The notes under the pieces were generated by a model. It was not told where the DNA came from. It was given only the letters and a program-made list of their open reading frames with translations, and searched no databases. From Lentisphaerota bacterium (GTDB lineage: Bacteria; Verrucomicrobiota; Kiritimatiellia; RFP12; UBA3636): 13,094 bases of DNA. How positions within the stretch are numbered: position 1 is the stretch's first letter; each line of letters begins with the position of its first letter. The position numbers were made by a program, and so were the translations under genes. The stretch lies in NCBI GenBank assembly GCA_012514445.1, contig JAAZAI010000146.1, forward strand, positions 1 to 13,094, read 5' to 3'. This document shows, in pieces, positions 1 through 6,510 of the stretch.

Positions 1-158
1 GCGGCTTCCACCAGGATGATGACGAGGGTCGCCAACGCCGCAGGCTGCCAGGTCTCCCGGTTGAAGAAGTTGAGAATGGGGACAATCGCGTTGGCGAATG
101 CCGCCGTCGGGATCACGAGCAACAGCGCAACGAGGGCGTGACGTTTGGCGATAGTCAT
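1..158 (-). CDS. N-terminal part of an exported or membrane protein (runs off the window)
   Basis: Reading minus from the ATG at 158-156 gives 52 codons with no stop before the window edge, so the gene is 3'-truncated. The product begins MTIAKRHALVALLLVIPTAA, a typical Sec signal: Lys/Arg near the start, then a hydrophobic core, then a likely signal-peptidase site after Ala-Phe-Ala at about residues 20-22. After the mature start (Asn-Ala-Ile-Val-Pro) comes a short polar stretch (Phe-Asn-Arg-Glu-Thr) and then a second hydrophobic segment (about residues 40-52), so the protein is likely membrane-embedded. No clear Shine-Dalgarno precedes the ATG (AAATTCC). I do not recognise the family, and no function can be assigned. 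A good minus-strand promoter lies about 70 bases upstream (229-257). Confidence 0.7.
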   Translation of the reverse strand, partial: MTIAKRHALVALLLVIPTAAFANAIVPILNFFNRETWQPAALATLVIILVEA

Positions 159-187
159 GGAATTTGTATCGTTGTATTGTTGAAAAC

Positions 188-211
188 CAACACGTCTGCA
201 AGACGTCGTTG
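188..211 (-). promoter_or_regulatory. Leader hairpin followed by a short U tract
   Basis: ACGTCT (192-197) and AGACGT (201-206) form a perfect 6-bp stem around GCA. It is extended by CAAC (188-191) against GTTG (208-211) with one bulged base. Read minus, the stem is followed by GTTTT, so it resembles a weak intrinsic terminator or attenuator within the predicted 5' leader of the gene at 158. No leader peptide or known riboswitch was recognised. Confidence 0.4.
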
Positions 212-228
212 TTGTGTCATTTACCAGA

Positions 229-257
229 AGAATAGACCCATCGCCGTGGGTTGTCAA
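229..257 (-). promoter_or_regulatory. Sigma-70-like promoter for the exported-protein gene at 158
   Basis: On the minus strand a perfect TTGACA -35 box (257-252) is followed by a 17-base spacer and TATTCT (234-229, 4/6 to TATAAT). A start near 222 would give a leader of about 64 bases before the ATG at 158. It is the best consensus match seen in the window. It also argues that the overlapping small reading frame at 217-444 is not a gene. Confidence 0.55.
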
Positions 258-268
258 CCGGGGTGTCG

Positions 269-299
269 CGCAAATCGCCGAGCTGGCGGGGGATTTGCG
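269..299. other. 8-bp perfect hairpin upstream of the minus-strand promoter
   Basis: CGCAAATC (269-276) pairs exactly with GATTTGCG (292-299) across a 15-base loop that can itself form a small GCC/GGC stem. It lies 12 bases upstream of the -35 box at 257-252. There is no T run on either strand, so it is not a canonical terminator. It could be an operator, or structure in a read-through transcript from the restriction genes. Confidence 0.35.
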
Positions 300-448
300 G
301 AGCGGATTCGATGGCGGCTTGCCGGGACGGCTGCGCCCCACCCGCTGCGCAATCGAAATTGAGATCTCCACGATGTAGTTTGGAAGACATTCTCCGTTTT
401 TCCTCATCGTTAACGCCTCGGCGAAAATTCGCAAATTCGCCCATGGTG

Positions 449-477
449 TTGACGTTTCCACTGCAATTTGGTTTGAT
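449..477 (+). promoter_or_regulatory. Candidate promoter for a short plus-strand RNA
   Basis: TTGACG (449-454, 5/6 to consensus), a 17-base spacer and TTTGAT (472-477, 4/6). A start expected at about 484-485 falls immediately before the long stem beginning at 486. No protein-coding frame follows on this strand before the terminator. Confidence 0.35.
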
Positions 478-483
478 GTCCGC

Positions 484-547
484 GTGCCCTGTGATTGAGC
501 AGCTCCGTTTTGTCCAAAGGACCCGGCGCGGATCACAGGGCTTTTTT
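484..547 (+). ncRNA. Candidate ~60-nt RNA ending in an intrinsic terminator
   Basis: GCCCTGTGAT (486-495) pairs perfectly with ATCACAGGGC (532-541), and six T residues follow at once (542-547). The 36-base loop holds a second stem (CCG 505-507 with CGG 524-526, and GTCC 512-515 with GGAC 519-522 around AAA). The whole predicted transcript would therefore be one branched hairpin with a U tail. No plus-strand gene lies upstream that would need this terminator, and a promoter is correctly spaced just before it. It resembles no RNA family I recognise. The alternative is an orphan terminator or repeat-derived hairpin. Confidence 0.35.
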
Positions 548-592
548 CGCCACGGATGTTTTATGCAATGGAATTGAAACGGAGAAAGCGCT

Positions 593-1384
593 TCAGCTAT
601 TTGCATAGCGTTCAAGATCGGCGGCGGAAATATCCGAAGACGGGACGAGCACGTAGTGCTTCTGATCGACGATGCAAATTCCCCCATTGTCCATTGTCAG
701 CTCGAAAAAGACGATCCGGTTGTCGTCAAGGGCATGCACTGAGACGGGACGGCAGATCATCGCCGGGAATCGTTCGCGGCAGAAGGCGATGTCCTGTTCG
801 GTCTGGACGACGCCATGTCGATCATTCCGCGTTTTCGCCTGAACGGGGACGACGAATTGCCTGCCACGCTTGTTGATGCCGACGTAGAGTTCATCGATCT
901 CGATCTGTCCGATGTCCTTCACCGTCGTCCGCAGGTGGTTCTGCAGTGAATGCGCGGTCATTTCCAGGAAGAGGTCGACCAGCCGATTATAGCGAATCTT
1001 GGCCAGCAACGCCTGTTCGTCGTTGAAGGCGTTGGCCAGCAGGATTTCCGGCGTGGCGTTCGGCACCTTGATGGGCATCATGAATGCATCTGGCTCAATG
1101 CGGCAATGCTTGACCTGCACGAAACGGTAGCGGCTGCGGCCGACGCCCTTGATTGCCCATGTCATGCCTTGCGCTGCCCTCTTGGCAATCGTCTCAGGAA
1201 GCGGAACCCGGTAGCGAAACGAGTAGACGACGTCGCCTAGGTTTTTGGGCAGATCGATTCCCAGCGACTTCGCGGTCGAGACGAGTTCCTCGCGCCCGAA
1301 GGAGACCTCGGAGTCCCCTGGACGGTAGTGGGCGAGGAAAATCGCTTCGATCAGCGCGACATATCGGTTCTTGCGATCAATCAT
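593..1384 (-). CDS. Restriction endonuclease of the adjacent C5-methyltransferase, PD-(D/E)XK type
   Basis: A 263-residue protein starting at the ATG at 1384, whose ATGATTGA overlaps the methyltransferase stop by 8 bases. A longer in-frame start upstream would add 19 Pro/Arg-rich residues read from inside the methyltransferase and is less likely. The core is IEIDELYVGI (161-170), then strands ending in VVPVQAK (178-184). The acidic cluster Glu162/Asp164/Glu165 and Gln-Ala-Lys 182-184 fit a PD-(D/E)XK nuclease with Gln in place of the second acid. I recognise this motif pattern, followed by VVQTEQDIAFC, from endonuclease-type proteins encoded beside cytosine methyltransferases. Predicted role: cut DNA lacking the partner's methylation; the site is unknown. 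The overlap implies coupled translation, with the methyltransferase made first. No transposase or Vsr gene is adjacent. Confidence 0.75.
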   Translation of the reverse strand: MIDRKNRYVALIEAIFLAHYRPGDSEVSFGREELVSTAKSLGIDLPKNLGDVVYSFRYRVPLPETIAKRAAQGMTWAIKGVGRSRYRFVQVKHCRIEPDAFMMPIKVPNATPEILLANAFNDEQALLAKIRYNRLVDLFLEMTAHSLQNHLRTTVKDIGQIEIDELYVGINKRGRQFVVPVQAKTRNDRHGVVQTEQDIAFCRERFPAMICRPVSVHALDDNRIVFFELTMDNGGICIVDQKHYVLVPSSDISAADLERYANS

Positions 1385-2927
1385 TGTCCGCCTCCGGGGT
1401 GGTTCGGGTTCGCTGGCCGACCACGGACGGCGAAACGCCAAAGTGGGCCGCAGCCTGCTTCATGGTAAACGAAAGAAGCGATGGATTGCCCGAGGTCAAG
1501 GGCTTCGTGGGCTTTTCAGGGCAAAGCCCCAGCGCACGGATGATTTCGGAGGCGACCGCCCGGGCGAGCAGAGGCGGCACGCTGTTGCCGATCTGTCTGA
1601 AGCCATGCCATTTCGTGACGTGGAACCGAAACCAGTCTGGATAGGAGTGCAGTCGGGCGGCCTCCCGCACGGTGATGACGCGCGGCAGCTCCGGATGGAT
1701 GGGCCGGGGCGAAGTGAAGGCGCCGCGCGCGCTGTCCGTGCCCGCTCTGAGCGTATTGCACTGTCCATCCGAGGCGAGTTTGAAGAAACGGCTGACCGGC
1801 TCCGTCTCGCCTGCAGGGGTTTCCAGAAATCGCTTTTTCGAGTCCTGCGTATGCAAAGTGCGAAGACTGGACGTGAGGAGTCTCGCGTCGAATTCCCGCG
1901 CGTAGCCGAAGTTCGCGGGATCGTCTGCAAGTCCCCGCAAACGCCTTGCATATTCCGAGTGAGTCTCCCAGTCGACAGACGTCGCGTCGCAATGCAGAAG
2001 CCGGTCGAACTGGTCGGCGTCAGGCAAATCGGAAATCGCCTCGGCGACGTTTGTCTTCTTTGCGTTTGGAGCGGGATAGCCGGGCGGCGTCTGGTCGCGT
2101 CGAGCCGCAAGCAGGAAAAGCCGATGACGATTCTGCGGAACCCCGTAGTCCGCCGCGTTCAAGACCCGATACGGCAACGCGACCCGATAGCCCGCCGCTT
2201 CGAGCGAGGATATCAGCTCCTTCAGGAACTGGACGTGCTTGCCGACAGTCAGACCTTTGACGTTTTCGAACACGCAGTATTTGGGGCGCAATTCGGTCAC
2301 GAGCCTGACATAGTGGGAGACCAACTGGTTGCGGGGATCGTCAAGCGCCCGCTTGCCGATCATCGAGAAGCCCTGGCAGGGGGCACCGCCGAAAACGACG
2401 TCGATGTCCCGCTTTCCGATGCCCGCGCGGCGACGGATTTCGGATCCCGTCAGATCCGTCACACTGGCGCAAATCGAGGCGGAATACGGAAAGTTGTATT
2501 CATGGGTGGCGCAATGGATCGGATCGATTTCAACGCAGGCCGCAATGTCGAAGCCCGCTTGCTCAAATCCAAGGGACAAGCCACCGGCCCCCGCGAACAG
2601 GTCGATCCCGATCGGGCGGTCTTCGACAGGCTGGACATAGCTCCCGGGTTGCGGCGGTGAGATGTCCTGAAGACTTTCGTCTTGGGGCCAGAACATGAAT
2701 TGGCCCTGCGTTAGCAGATGGGGATGGGTCTCCACGGAGAGGACGCTCAATCCGTTTTTCTCGAGATAAGGACTATACGTCCCGACTTCCTCTCGGAGCT
2801 GCATGGGCAAATCGGAAGCATGGAGAGGAATTCTCAGCCGTGTCCGGGCGAAGGCAAGCCATTTGTCCTCCATGGACTTCGACCGTGGTTTGACGGGACA
2901 TCGCTTCTTTTTGCGGGTTTCTTGCAT
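1377..2927 (-). CDS. DNA (cytosine-5-)-methyltransferase of a type II R-M pair
   Basis: Transfers methyl from S-adenosylmethionine to C5 of cytosine in a specific site, protecting it from the neighbouring nuclease. The start chosen is the ATG at 2927 (516 residues); an in-frame GTG two codons earlier is possible. In ATG numbering the motifs are in classical order: motif I DLFAGAGGLSLGF (109-121), motif IV GGAPCQGFS with catalytic Cys184 (180-188), motif VI ENV (221-223), motif VIII QNRHRLF (265-271), target recognition region about 275-410, motif IX RVITVREAARLHSYPD, and motif X GNSVPPLLARAV (447-458). About 100 residues precede motif I. After motif X, about 50 residues include an HTH-like segment (TMKQAAAHFGVSPSVVGQRT, about 488-507). 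No strong ribosome site is seen. Base composition is plainly lower in GC than the dxs side (one 60-base line counted: 31 G/C at 2461 against 47 at 3301). Confidence 0.93.
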   Translation of the reverse strand: MQETRKKKRCPVKPRSKSMEDKWLAFARTRLRIPLHASDLPMQLREEVGTYSPYLEKNGLSVLSVETHPHLLTQGQFMFWPQDESLQDISPPQPGSYVQPVEDRPIGIDLFAGAGGLSLGFEQAGFDIAACVEIDPIHCATHEYNFPYSASICASVTDLTGSEIRRRAGIGKRDIDVVFGGAPCQGFSMIGKRALDDPRNQLVSHYVRLVTELRPKYCVFENVKGLTVGKHVQFLKELISSLEAAGYRVALPYRVLNAADYGVPQNRHRLFLLAARRDQTPPGYPAPNAKKTNVAEAISDLPDADQFDRLLHCDATSVDWETHSEYARRLRGLADDPANFGYAREFDARLLTSSLRTLHTQDSKKRFLETPAGETEPVSRFFKLASDGQCNTLRAGTDSARGAFTSPRPIHPELPRVITVREAARLHSYPDWFRFHVTKWHGFRQIGNSVPPLLARAVASEIIRALGLCPEKPTKPLTSGNPSLLSFTMKQAAAHFGVSPSVVGQRTRTTPEADND

Positions 2928-2936
2928 TGTCACAGA

Positions 2937-2966
2937 AGTCTACCACACCCGTTTTGAAGCATTCAA
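2937..2966 (-). promoter_or_regulatory. Possible promoter of the methyltransferase gene
   Basis: Minus-strand TTGAAT (2966-2961), an 18-base spacer and TAGACT (2942-2937), each 4/6 to consensus. Only nine bases separate the -10 box from the ATG at 2927, so transcription would begin at or next to the start codon. That agrees with the lack of a Shine-Dalgarno and suggests a leaderless message. Confidence 0.35.
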
Positions 2967-2995
2967 GGCGAGATTGGGCATTCCCCGAAGAGCCG

Positions 2996-3021
2996 AAAAA
3001 ACAAAACGGGCATTTTGCCCG
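2996..3021 (-). terminator. Intrinsic terminator of the dxs operon
   Basis: Read minus, CGGGCA (3021-3016) pairs with TGCCCG (3012-3007) around an AAA loop, extendable by weaker pairs at the base. TTTTGTTTTTT follows. It begins 15 bases after the dxs stop at 3037 and separates the housekeeping operon from the restriction genes downstream. Confidence 0.88.
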
Positions 3022-3036
3022 CTTGCTACTGAACAT

Positions 3037-4935
3037 TCACCCCAGCGCGGCCAGAATGCGTTCCACGGCGTGGTCGGGCGTGAGGTCGTAGCGGGCGAGG
3101 AGTTCGGCGCGGGAGGTGGCGTGGGGCACGAAGGCGTCGGGCCAGCCGAGCGCGATCACGGCGGGGCGAGGGCCGGGACGCGCGGCGAAGAACGATTCGA
3201 CCGCGCTGCCGAAGCCGCCCGTGGCGATGGCGTCCTCGAAGGTGAGGAAGACCTTGACGCCGACCGCGGCCTGTTCGAGCAGGAGGGACTCGTCGACGGG
3301 CTTGGCGAAGCGGGCGTCGACGCGGATGCAGCCGACGCCTCGCGCGGCGAGGCGCGTCGCGACGGCCTGAGAAAAGTCGTCTTCGGGGCCGAGCGTCCAG
3401 ACGGCGACGGGGCAGGGTGCGTCCGCGGCGGCACCGTCCGGGCGGACGGTCTCGAGCACGGCGGCGCGGCCGACGGCGACGACGGCGCCGTCGTCCTTCT
3501 CAGCGCAGGTGCAGTTGCCGCGCGGGTAGCGGATCACGGCGGGGCCGTCGAGTGTGAACGCCGTGCGCAGCATGCGGGCGAGGTCGGCGCAGGTGCGCGG
3601 CTGCATGACGACCAGGCCGGGGATCGGGCGCGTCAGCGCGATGTCGAAGATGCCGTGGTGCGTCGGCCCGTCGCCGCAGACGACGCCGGCGCGGTCGAGG
3701 CAGACGAGCACCGGGAGCTTCTGGAGCGCGATGTCGTGGACGAGGCCGTCGACGGCGCGTTGGAAGAACGTGGAGTAGACGGCCACGACGGGGCGTCGGC
3801 CGGCGGCGGCGAGGCCGGCGGCGAAGGTCATCTGGTGCGATTCGCAGATCCCCACGTCGTGGAAGCGGTCGGGGTGCGCCTTTTCGAAGATGTCGAGGCC
3901 CGTGCCGGAGCCCATGGCCGCGGTGATCGCGGTGATGCGCGGGTCGGCGTCGGCGAGGGCGGCGAGCGCCTGGCCGAAGGCGGAGGACCAGCCGACGCCG
4001 GGGCCGGAGGCCGTCTTGGCGCCGGTGGCGACGTCGAAGGGGTTCGAGGCGTGCCAGTCCTCGGGCCTGCGCTCGGCGAAGTCGTAGCCGCGGCCCTTCT
4101 GCGTGGCGACGTGGAGGAGGACGGGCTCCTTGGCGTTTTTGGCCGATTCGAGCGCGGCCTCGAGCTGGCGGATGTTGTGGCCGTTGATGGGGCCGATGTA
4201 TCGGATGCCCATGCTCTCGAAGGGGCTGTTGGGCAGGACGGTGCTCTTGATCGTCCGTTCGAGGGCGTGGTAGAAGTTGCGCAGCCAGGCGAGGCGCAGG
4301 CGGCGGATGCCGACCTCTTCGATGGCGGATTTGACGCGATTGTACTTCGGATTGCCGAGAAGGCGGCCGAACGCCTGGCTGAGGGCTCCGACGTTCTTCG
4401 AGATCGCCATCGCGTTGTCGTTGAGCACGACGATGAACTTGCGCGTCGCGCCGGCGACGTTGTTGAGCGCCTCGAGCGAGATGCCGTTGGCGAGCGCGGC
4501 GTCCCCGACGACGGCGACGACGGATTCGGAGCCGCCGCGGCGATCGCGTTCGACGGCGAAGCCGAGTCCCGCGGAGATCGCGGTCCCGGCGTGGCCGGCG
4601 CCGAAGACGTCGTACGGGCTTTCGCAGCGCTTGAGGAAGCCGGAGACGCCGCCGGTCCTCCGGAGCGCGGCGAAGCCCTCGCGGCGCCCCGTGAGGATCT
4701 TGTAGGCGTAGCACTGGTGGGAGACGTCGAAGAGCAGCTTGTCACGCGGGGGGGCGAAGGCGCGCAGCAGCGCGATCGTCAGCTCCACCATGCCGAGGTT
4801 CGAGGCGAGGTGGCCGCCGTTGCGGCTGACCGCCTCGATGATGGCGCCGCGGACTTCCTCCGCGAGCTTCGGAAGCTCGTCGGGTTCGAGTTTGCGCAGA
4901 TCCTCGGGCGAGGCGATGGTGTCGAGCAGGCTCAT
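3037..4935 (-). CDS. dxs: 1-deoxy-D-xylulose-5-phosphate synthase
   Basis: Condenses pyruvate and glyceraldehyde 3-phosphate to DXP using thiamine diphosphate, the entry step of the MEP isoprenoid pathway; cytosolic. The product is 632 residues, the usual family length. The start is the ATG at 4935, two bases after the nadC stop; frames reaching further upstream only read through nadC in the wrong frame. Visible motifs: FDVSHQCYAYKILTGR (69-84, substrate/cofactor His), the thiamine motif GDAALANG...NDN (144-174), YIGPINGHN (246-254), DVGICESHQMTFAAGLA (360-376), YSTFFQRAVDGLVHD (387-401), DRAGVVCGDGPTHHG (414-428) and RYPRG. The catalytic Glu segment reads CESHQMT where most DXS proteins have AEQHAVT; Glu365 and His367 are kept. 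Last gene of the eda-nadC-dxs run, followed by a terminator. Confidence 0.95.
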   Translation of the reverse strand: MSLLDTIASPEDLRKLEPDELPKLAEEVRGAIIEAVSRNGGHLASNLGMVELTIALLRAFAPPRDKLLFDVSHQCYAYKILTGRREGFAALRRTGGVSGFLKRCESPYDVFGAGHAGTAISAGLGFAVERDRRGGSESVVAVVGDAALANGISLEALNNVAGATRKFIVVLNDNAMAISKNVGALSQAFGRLLGNPKYNRVKSAIEEVGIRRLRLAWLRNFYHALERTIKSTVLPNSPFESMGIRYIGPINGHNIRQLEAALESAKNAKEPVLLHVATQKGRGYDFAERRPEDWHASNPFDVATGAKTASGPGVGWSSAFGQALAALADADPRITAITAAMGSGTGLDIFEKAHPDRFHDVGICESHQMTFAAGLAAAGRRPVVAVYSTFFQRAVDGLVHDIALQKLPVLVCLDRAGVVCGDGPTHHGIFDIALTRPIPGLVVMQPRTCADLARMLRTAFTLDGPAVIRYPRGNCTCAEKDDGAVVAVGRAAVLETVRPDGAAADAPCPVAVWTLGPEDDFSQAVATRLAARGVGCIRVDARFAKPVDESLLLEQAAVGVKVFLTFEDAIATGGFGSAVESFFAARPGPRPAVIALGWPDAFVPHATSRAELLARYDLTPDHAVERILAALG

Positions 4936-4937
4936 CG

Positions 4938-5795
4938 TCAGATCGCGATTTCCAGCGAGAGGTCGGCGGCCTTGACGGAGTGGGTCAGGCAGCCCAGGGA
5001 GATGGCGTCGACGCCGGTCTCGGCGACGGCGCGGATGGTCGTGGCGTCGATGCCGCCGGAGGCCTCGAGCTTGCAGCGCCCGGCGACGATCGCGACGGCC
5101 TCGCGCATCGCGGCGGGCGGCATGTTGTCGAGCATGATCCACTCGGGCTTTCCGAGCAGCGCGCTGCGCAGCTCCTCGAAGGTCTCGACCTCGACTTCGA
5201 CGGGGACGCCGGGGAACTTGGCGCGCGCGGCGGCGACGGCCTGGTCGAGGCGCGCGGGGTCGCCGCCCTTCCAGAGCTTGCGGTGGTTGTCCTTGATGAG
5301 CACCATGTCGTGGAGGCCCATGCGGTGGTTCGTGCCCCCGCCGGCCTTGACGGCGTATTTGTCGACGAGGCGCAGGCCGGGGGCGGTCTTGCGCGTGTCG
5401 AGGATGGCGCATCGGGTGCCGACTACGGCGGCCACGAACGAGCGGGTGGCGGTGGCGATGCCGGTCATGCGCTGCATGAAGTTGAGCGCGGTGCGTTCGG
5501 CGGTGAGGATCGAGCCGGCGCTGCCCCGGACGACGAGCAGGACGTCCCCGGCGGCGACGTCGGCGCCGTCCCGGACGCGGAACTCGATTTCGAGCGACGG
5601 ATCGACGAGCTTGAACACCGTCGCGCCGACGGTCGTGCCGGCGACGCGGCAGGGGTGGCGGGCGATGACGTCGGCCGAGGCGATGGCCTCGGGATCGACG
5701 AGCGCCAGCGTGGTGACGTCGCGCGACGCGCCGTCCTCCTTCAGCGCGGCCTGGATGGATTCGAGGACTTGCGGCTCTTCTTCGATCGGTTTCAT
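4938..5795 (-). CDS. nadC: Nicotinate-nucleotide diphosphorylase (quinolinate phosphoribosyltransferase)
   Basis: Converts quinolinate and PRPP to nicotinate mononucleotide, CO2 and pyrophosphate in de novo NAD synthesis; cytosolic. The protein is 285 residues, a normal length. Family motifs are all present: ERTALNFMQRMTGIAT (100-115), LDTRKTAPGLR (132-142), KAGGGTNHRMGLHD (150-163), KDNH (168-171), EVEVET (200-205), LDNM (222-225), EASGGI (244-249) and ISLGCLTHS (265-273). Its ATG overlaps the eda TGA as ATGA, so translation is likely coupled. The other NAD gene of the window, nadE, is on the opposite strand 3.8 kb away. nadA and nadB are not here. Confidence 0.95.
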   Translation of the reverse strand: MKPIEEEPQVLESIQAALKEDGASRDVTTLALVDPEAIASADVIARHPCRVAGTTVGATVFKLVDPSLEIEFRVRDGADVAAGDVLLVVRGSAGSILTAERTALNFMQRMTGIATATRSFVAAVVGTRCAILDTRKTAPGLRLVDKYAVKAGGGTNHRMGLHDMVLIKDNHRKLWKGGDPARLDQAVAAARAKFPGVPVEVEVETFEELRSALLGKPEWIMLDNMPPAAMREAVAIVAGRCKLEASGGIDATTIRAVAETGVDAISLGCLTHSVKAADLSLEIAI

Positions 5796-6466
5796 GACGT
5801 CTTCTGGGGCAGGGCGCGCGCGGCCTTGGCGATGGCGGTGGCCTTGGCGGCGTTCTCCCGGATGGCGCTCCAGTCTCCGGCGGCGATCAGCTTGGCCGGG
5901 GCGATCCAGGAGCCGCCGCAGGCGGCGATGAGCGGGCTGCCGAAGTATTCGGCGCTCGTCTCGGGCGTGAGGCCGCCCAGCGGGATGAAGCGGATGCCGA
6001 GGTGCGCGTAGGGCGCGGCGATGTTCTTGATTCCCTTGAGGCCGCCGACGACGCCGGCGGGGAAGTATTTGAGCAGGCGGCAGCCCGCCTCGAGGGCGCC
6101 CTCGATTTCGGAGGGCGTCATCACGCCGGGGGCGAAGCTGAAGCCCATCTCCTTGGCGGCGGCGACGACGCGCGGGTTGAAGCCCGGGGCGACGGCGAAC
6201 GCGGCGCCGGCGTCGGAGACCTGCTTGAGCTGCGTCGGGGTGAGCACGGTTCCCGCGCCGACCAGCATGCCCTTGACCCGGCCGGCGATCGCGCGGATCG
6301 CGTCGAGGGCGACGGGTGTGCGCAACGTCAGCTCCATCACGTCGACGCCGCCGGCCAGCAGCGCCTCGGCGAGAGGGAGTGCTTTGGCGGCATCGTCGAT
6401 CACGACGACGGCGATGTTGCCGGAGGCGGCGATTTTCTTTTCCAGCGCGGGGGCGAAGATGTTCAT
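5792..6466 (-). CDS. eda: 2-keto-3-deoxy-6-phosphogluconate / 4-hydroxy-2-oxoglutarate aldolase
   Basis: Class I aldolase that splits KDPG to pyruvate and glyceraldehyde 3-phosphate in the Entner-Doudoroff pathway and uronate breakdown. The product is 224 residues. Catalytic Glu45 lies in MELTLRT (44-50) and the Schiff-base Lys133 in LLKYFPA (131-137); both positions match the well-studied Escherichia coli enzyme. VGAGTVLTPTQ (69-79), VAPGFNP (92-98), PGVMTPSEIEGALEAG and IPLGGLT (161-167) complete the fold. It shares ATGA with nadC. Its glyceraldehyde 3-phosphate and pyruvate products are exactly the substrates of DXS two genes downstream, which may be why they are grouped; that is inference. 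There is a 44-base gap to tadC with no strong ribosome site. The precise substrate (KDPG or a related sugar acid) cannot be read from sequence. Confidence 0.93.
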   Translation of the reverse strand: MNIFAPALEKKIAASGNIAVVVIDDAAKALPLAEALLAGGVDVMELTLRTPVALDAIRAIAGRVKGMLVGAGTVLTPTQLKQVSDAGAAFAVAPGFNPRVVAAAKEMGFSFAPGVMTPSEIEGALEAGCRLLKYFPAGVVGGLKGIKNIAAPYAHLGIRFIPLGGLTPETSAEYFGSPLIAACGGSWIAPAKLIAAGDWSAIRENAAKATAIAKAARALPQKTS

Positions 6467-6510
6467 GGCAGTGGCTCGGTCGGGGTTGTGGACGGGTGGC
6501 CCGGCGGGGT

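Larger units (their letters stand above)
159..592. other. Non-coding stretch between the exported-protein gene and the restriction gene
   Basis: About 430 bases with no convincing gene. It holds, in order, the hairpin leader (188-211), the minus promoter (229-257), the hairpin at 269-299, a small palindromic AT-rich patch (GGCGAA 420-425 against TTCGCC 436-441), and the plus-strand promoter plus hairpin/terminator unit at 449-547. Several reading frames cross it but none has a ribosome site, family similarity or consistent codon use. Confidence 0.6.

Noticed and set aside
217..444. A 75-residue minus-strand frame starting MGEFANFRRGVNDEEKRR
   Set aside because: It reads almost like a protein, but it runs straight through the TTGACA/TATTCT promoter at 229-257 and the hairpin at 269-299, and has no good ribosome site. 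Regulatory DNA is the better explanation; low-level doubt remains.
486..547. The perfect stem read as a terminator for the restriction gene
   Set aside because: The T run follows the stem only on the plus strand. On the minus strand the stem is preceded by A residues and followed by no T run.
159..2995. Direct repeats or an attachment site flanking the restriction island
   Set aside because: I compared both flanks by eye and found no convincing shared direct repeat, integrase or tRNA. The boundaries remain undefined.
2948..3010. Inverted repeat CCCGTTTTG (2948-2956) and CAAAACGGG (3002-3010)
   Set aside because: One arm is simply the base of the dxs terminator. The arms are 45 bases apart with no other pairing, so it is probably incidental.
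2803..5931. A 1042-codon open frame on the plus strand
   Set aside because: It is antisense to dxs and nadC, is dominated by Gly/Ala/Asp/Glu/Arg as expected from a GC-rich complement, and has no recognisable domain or ribosome site.
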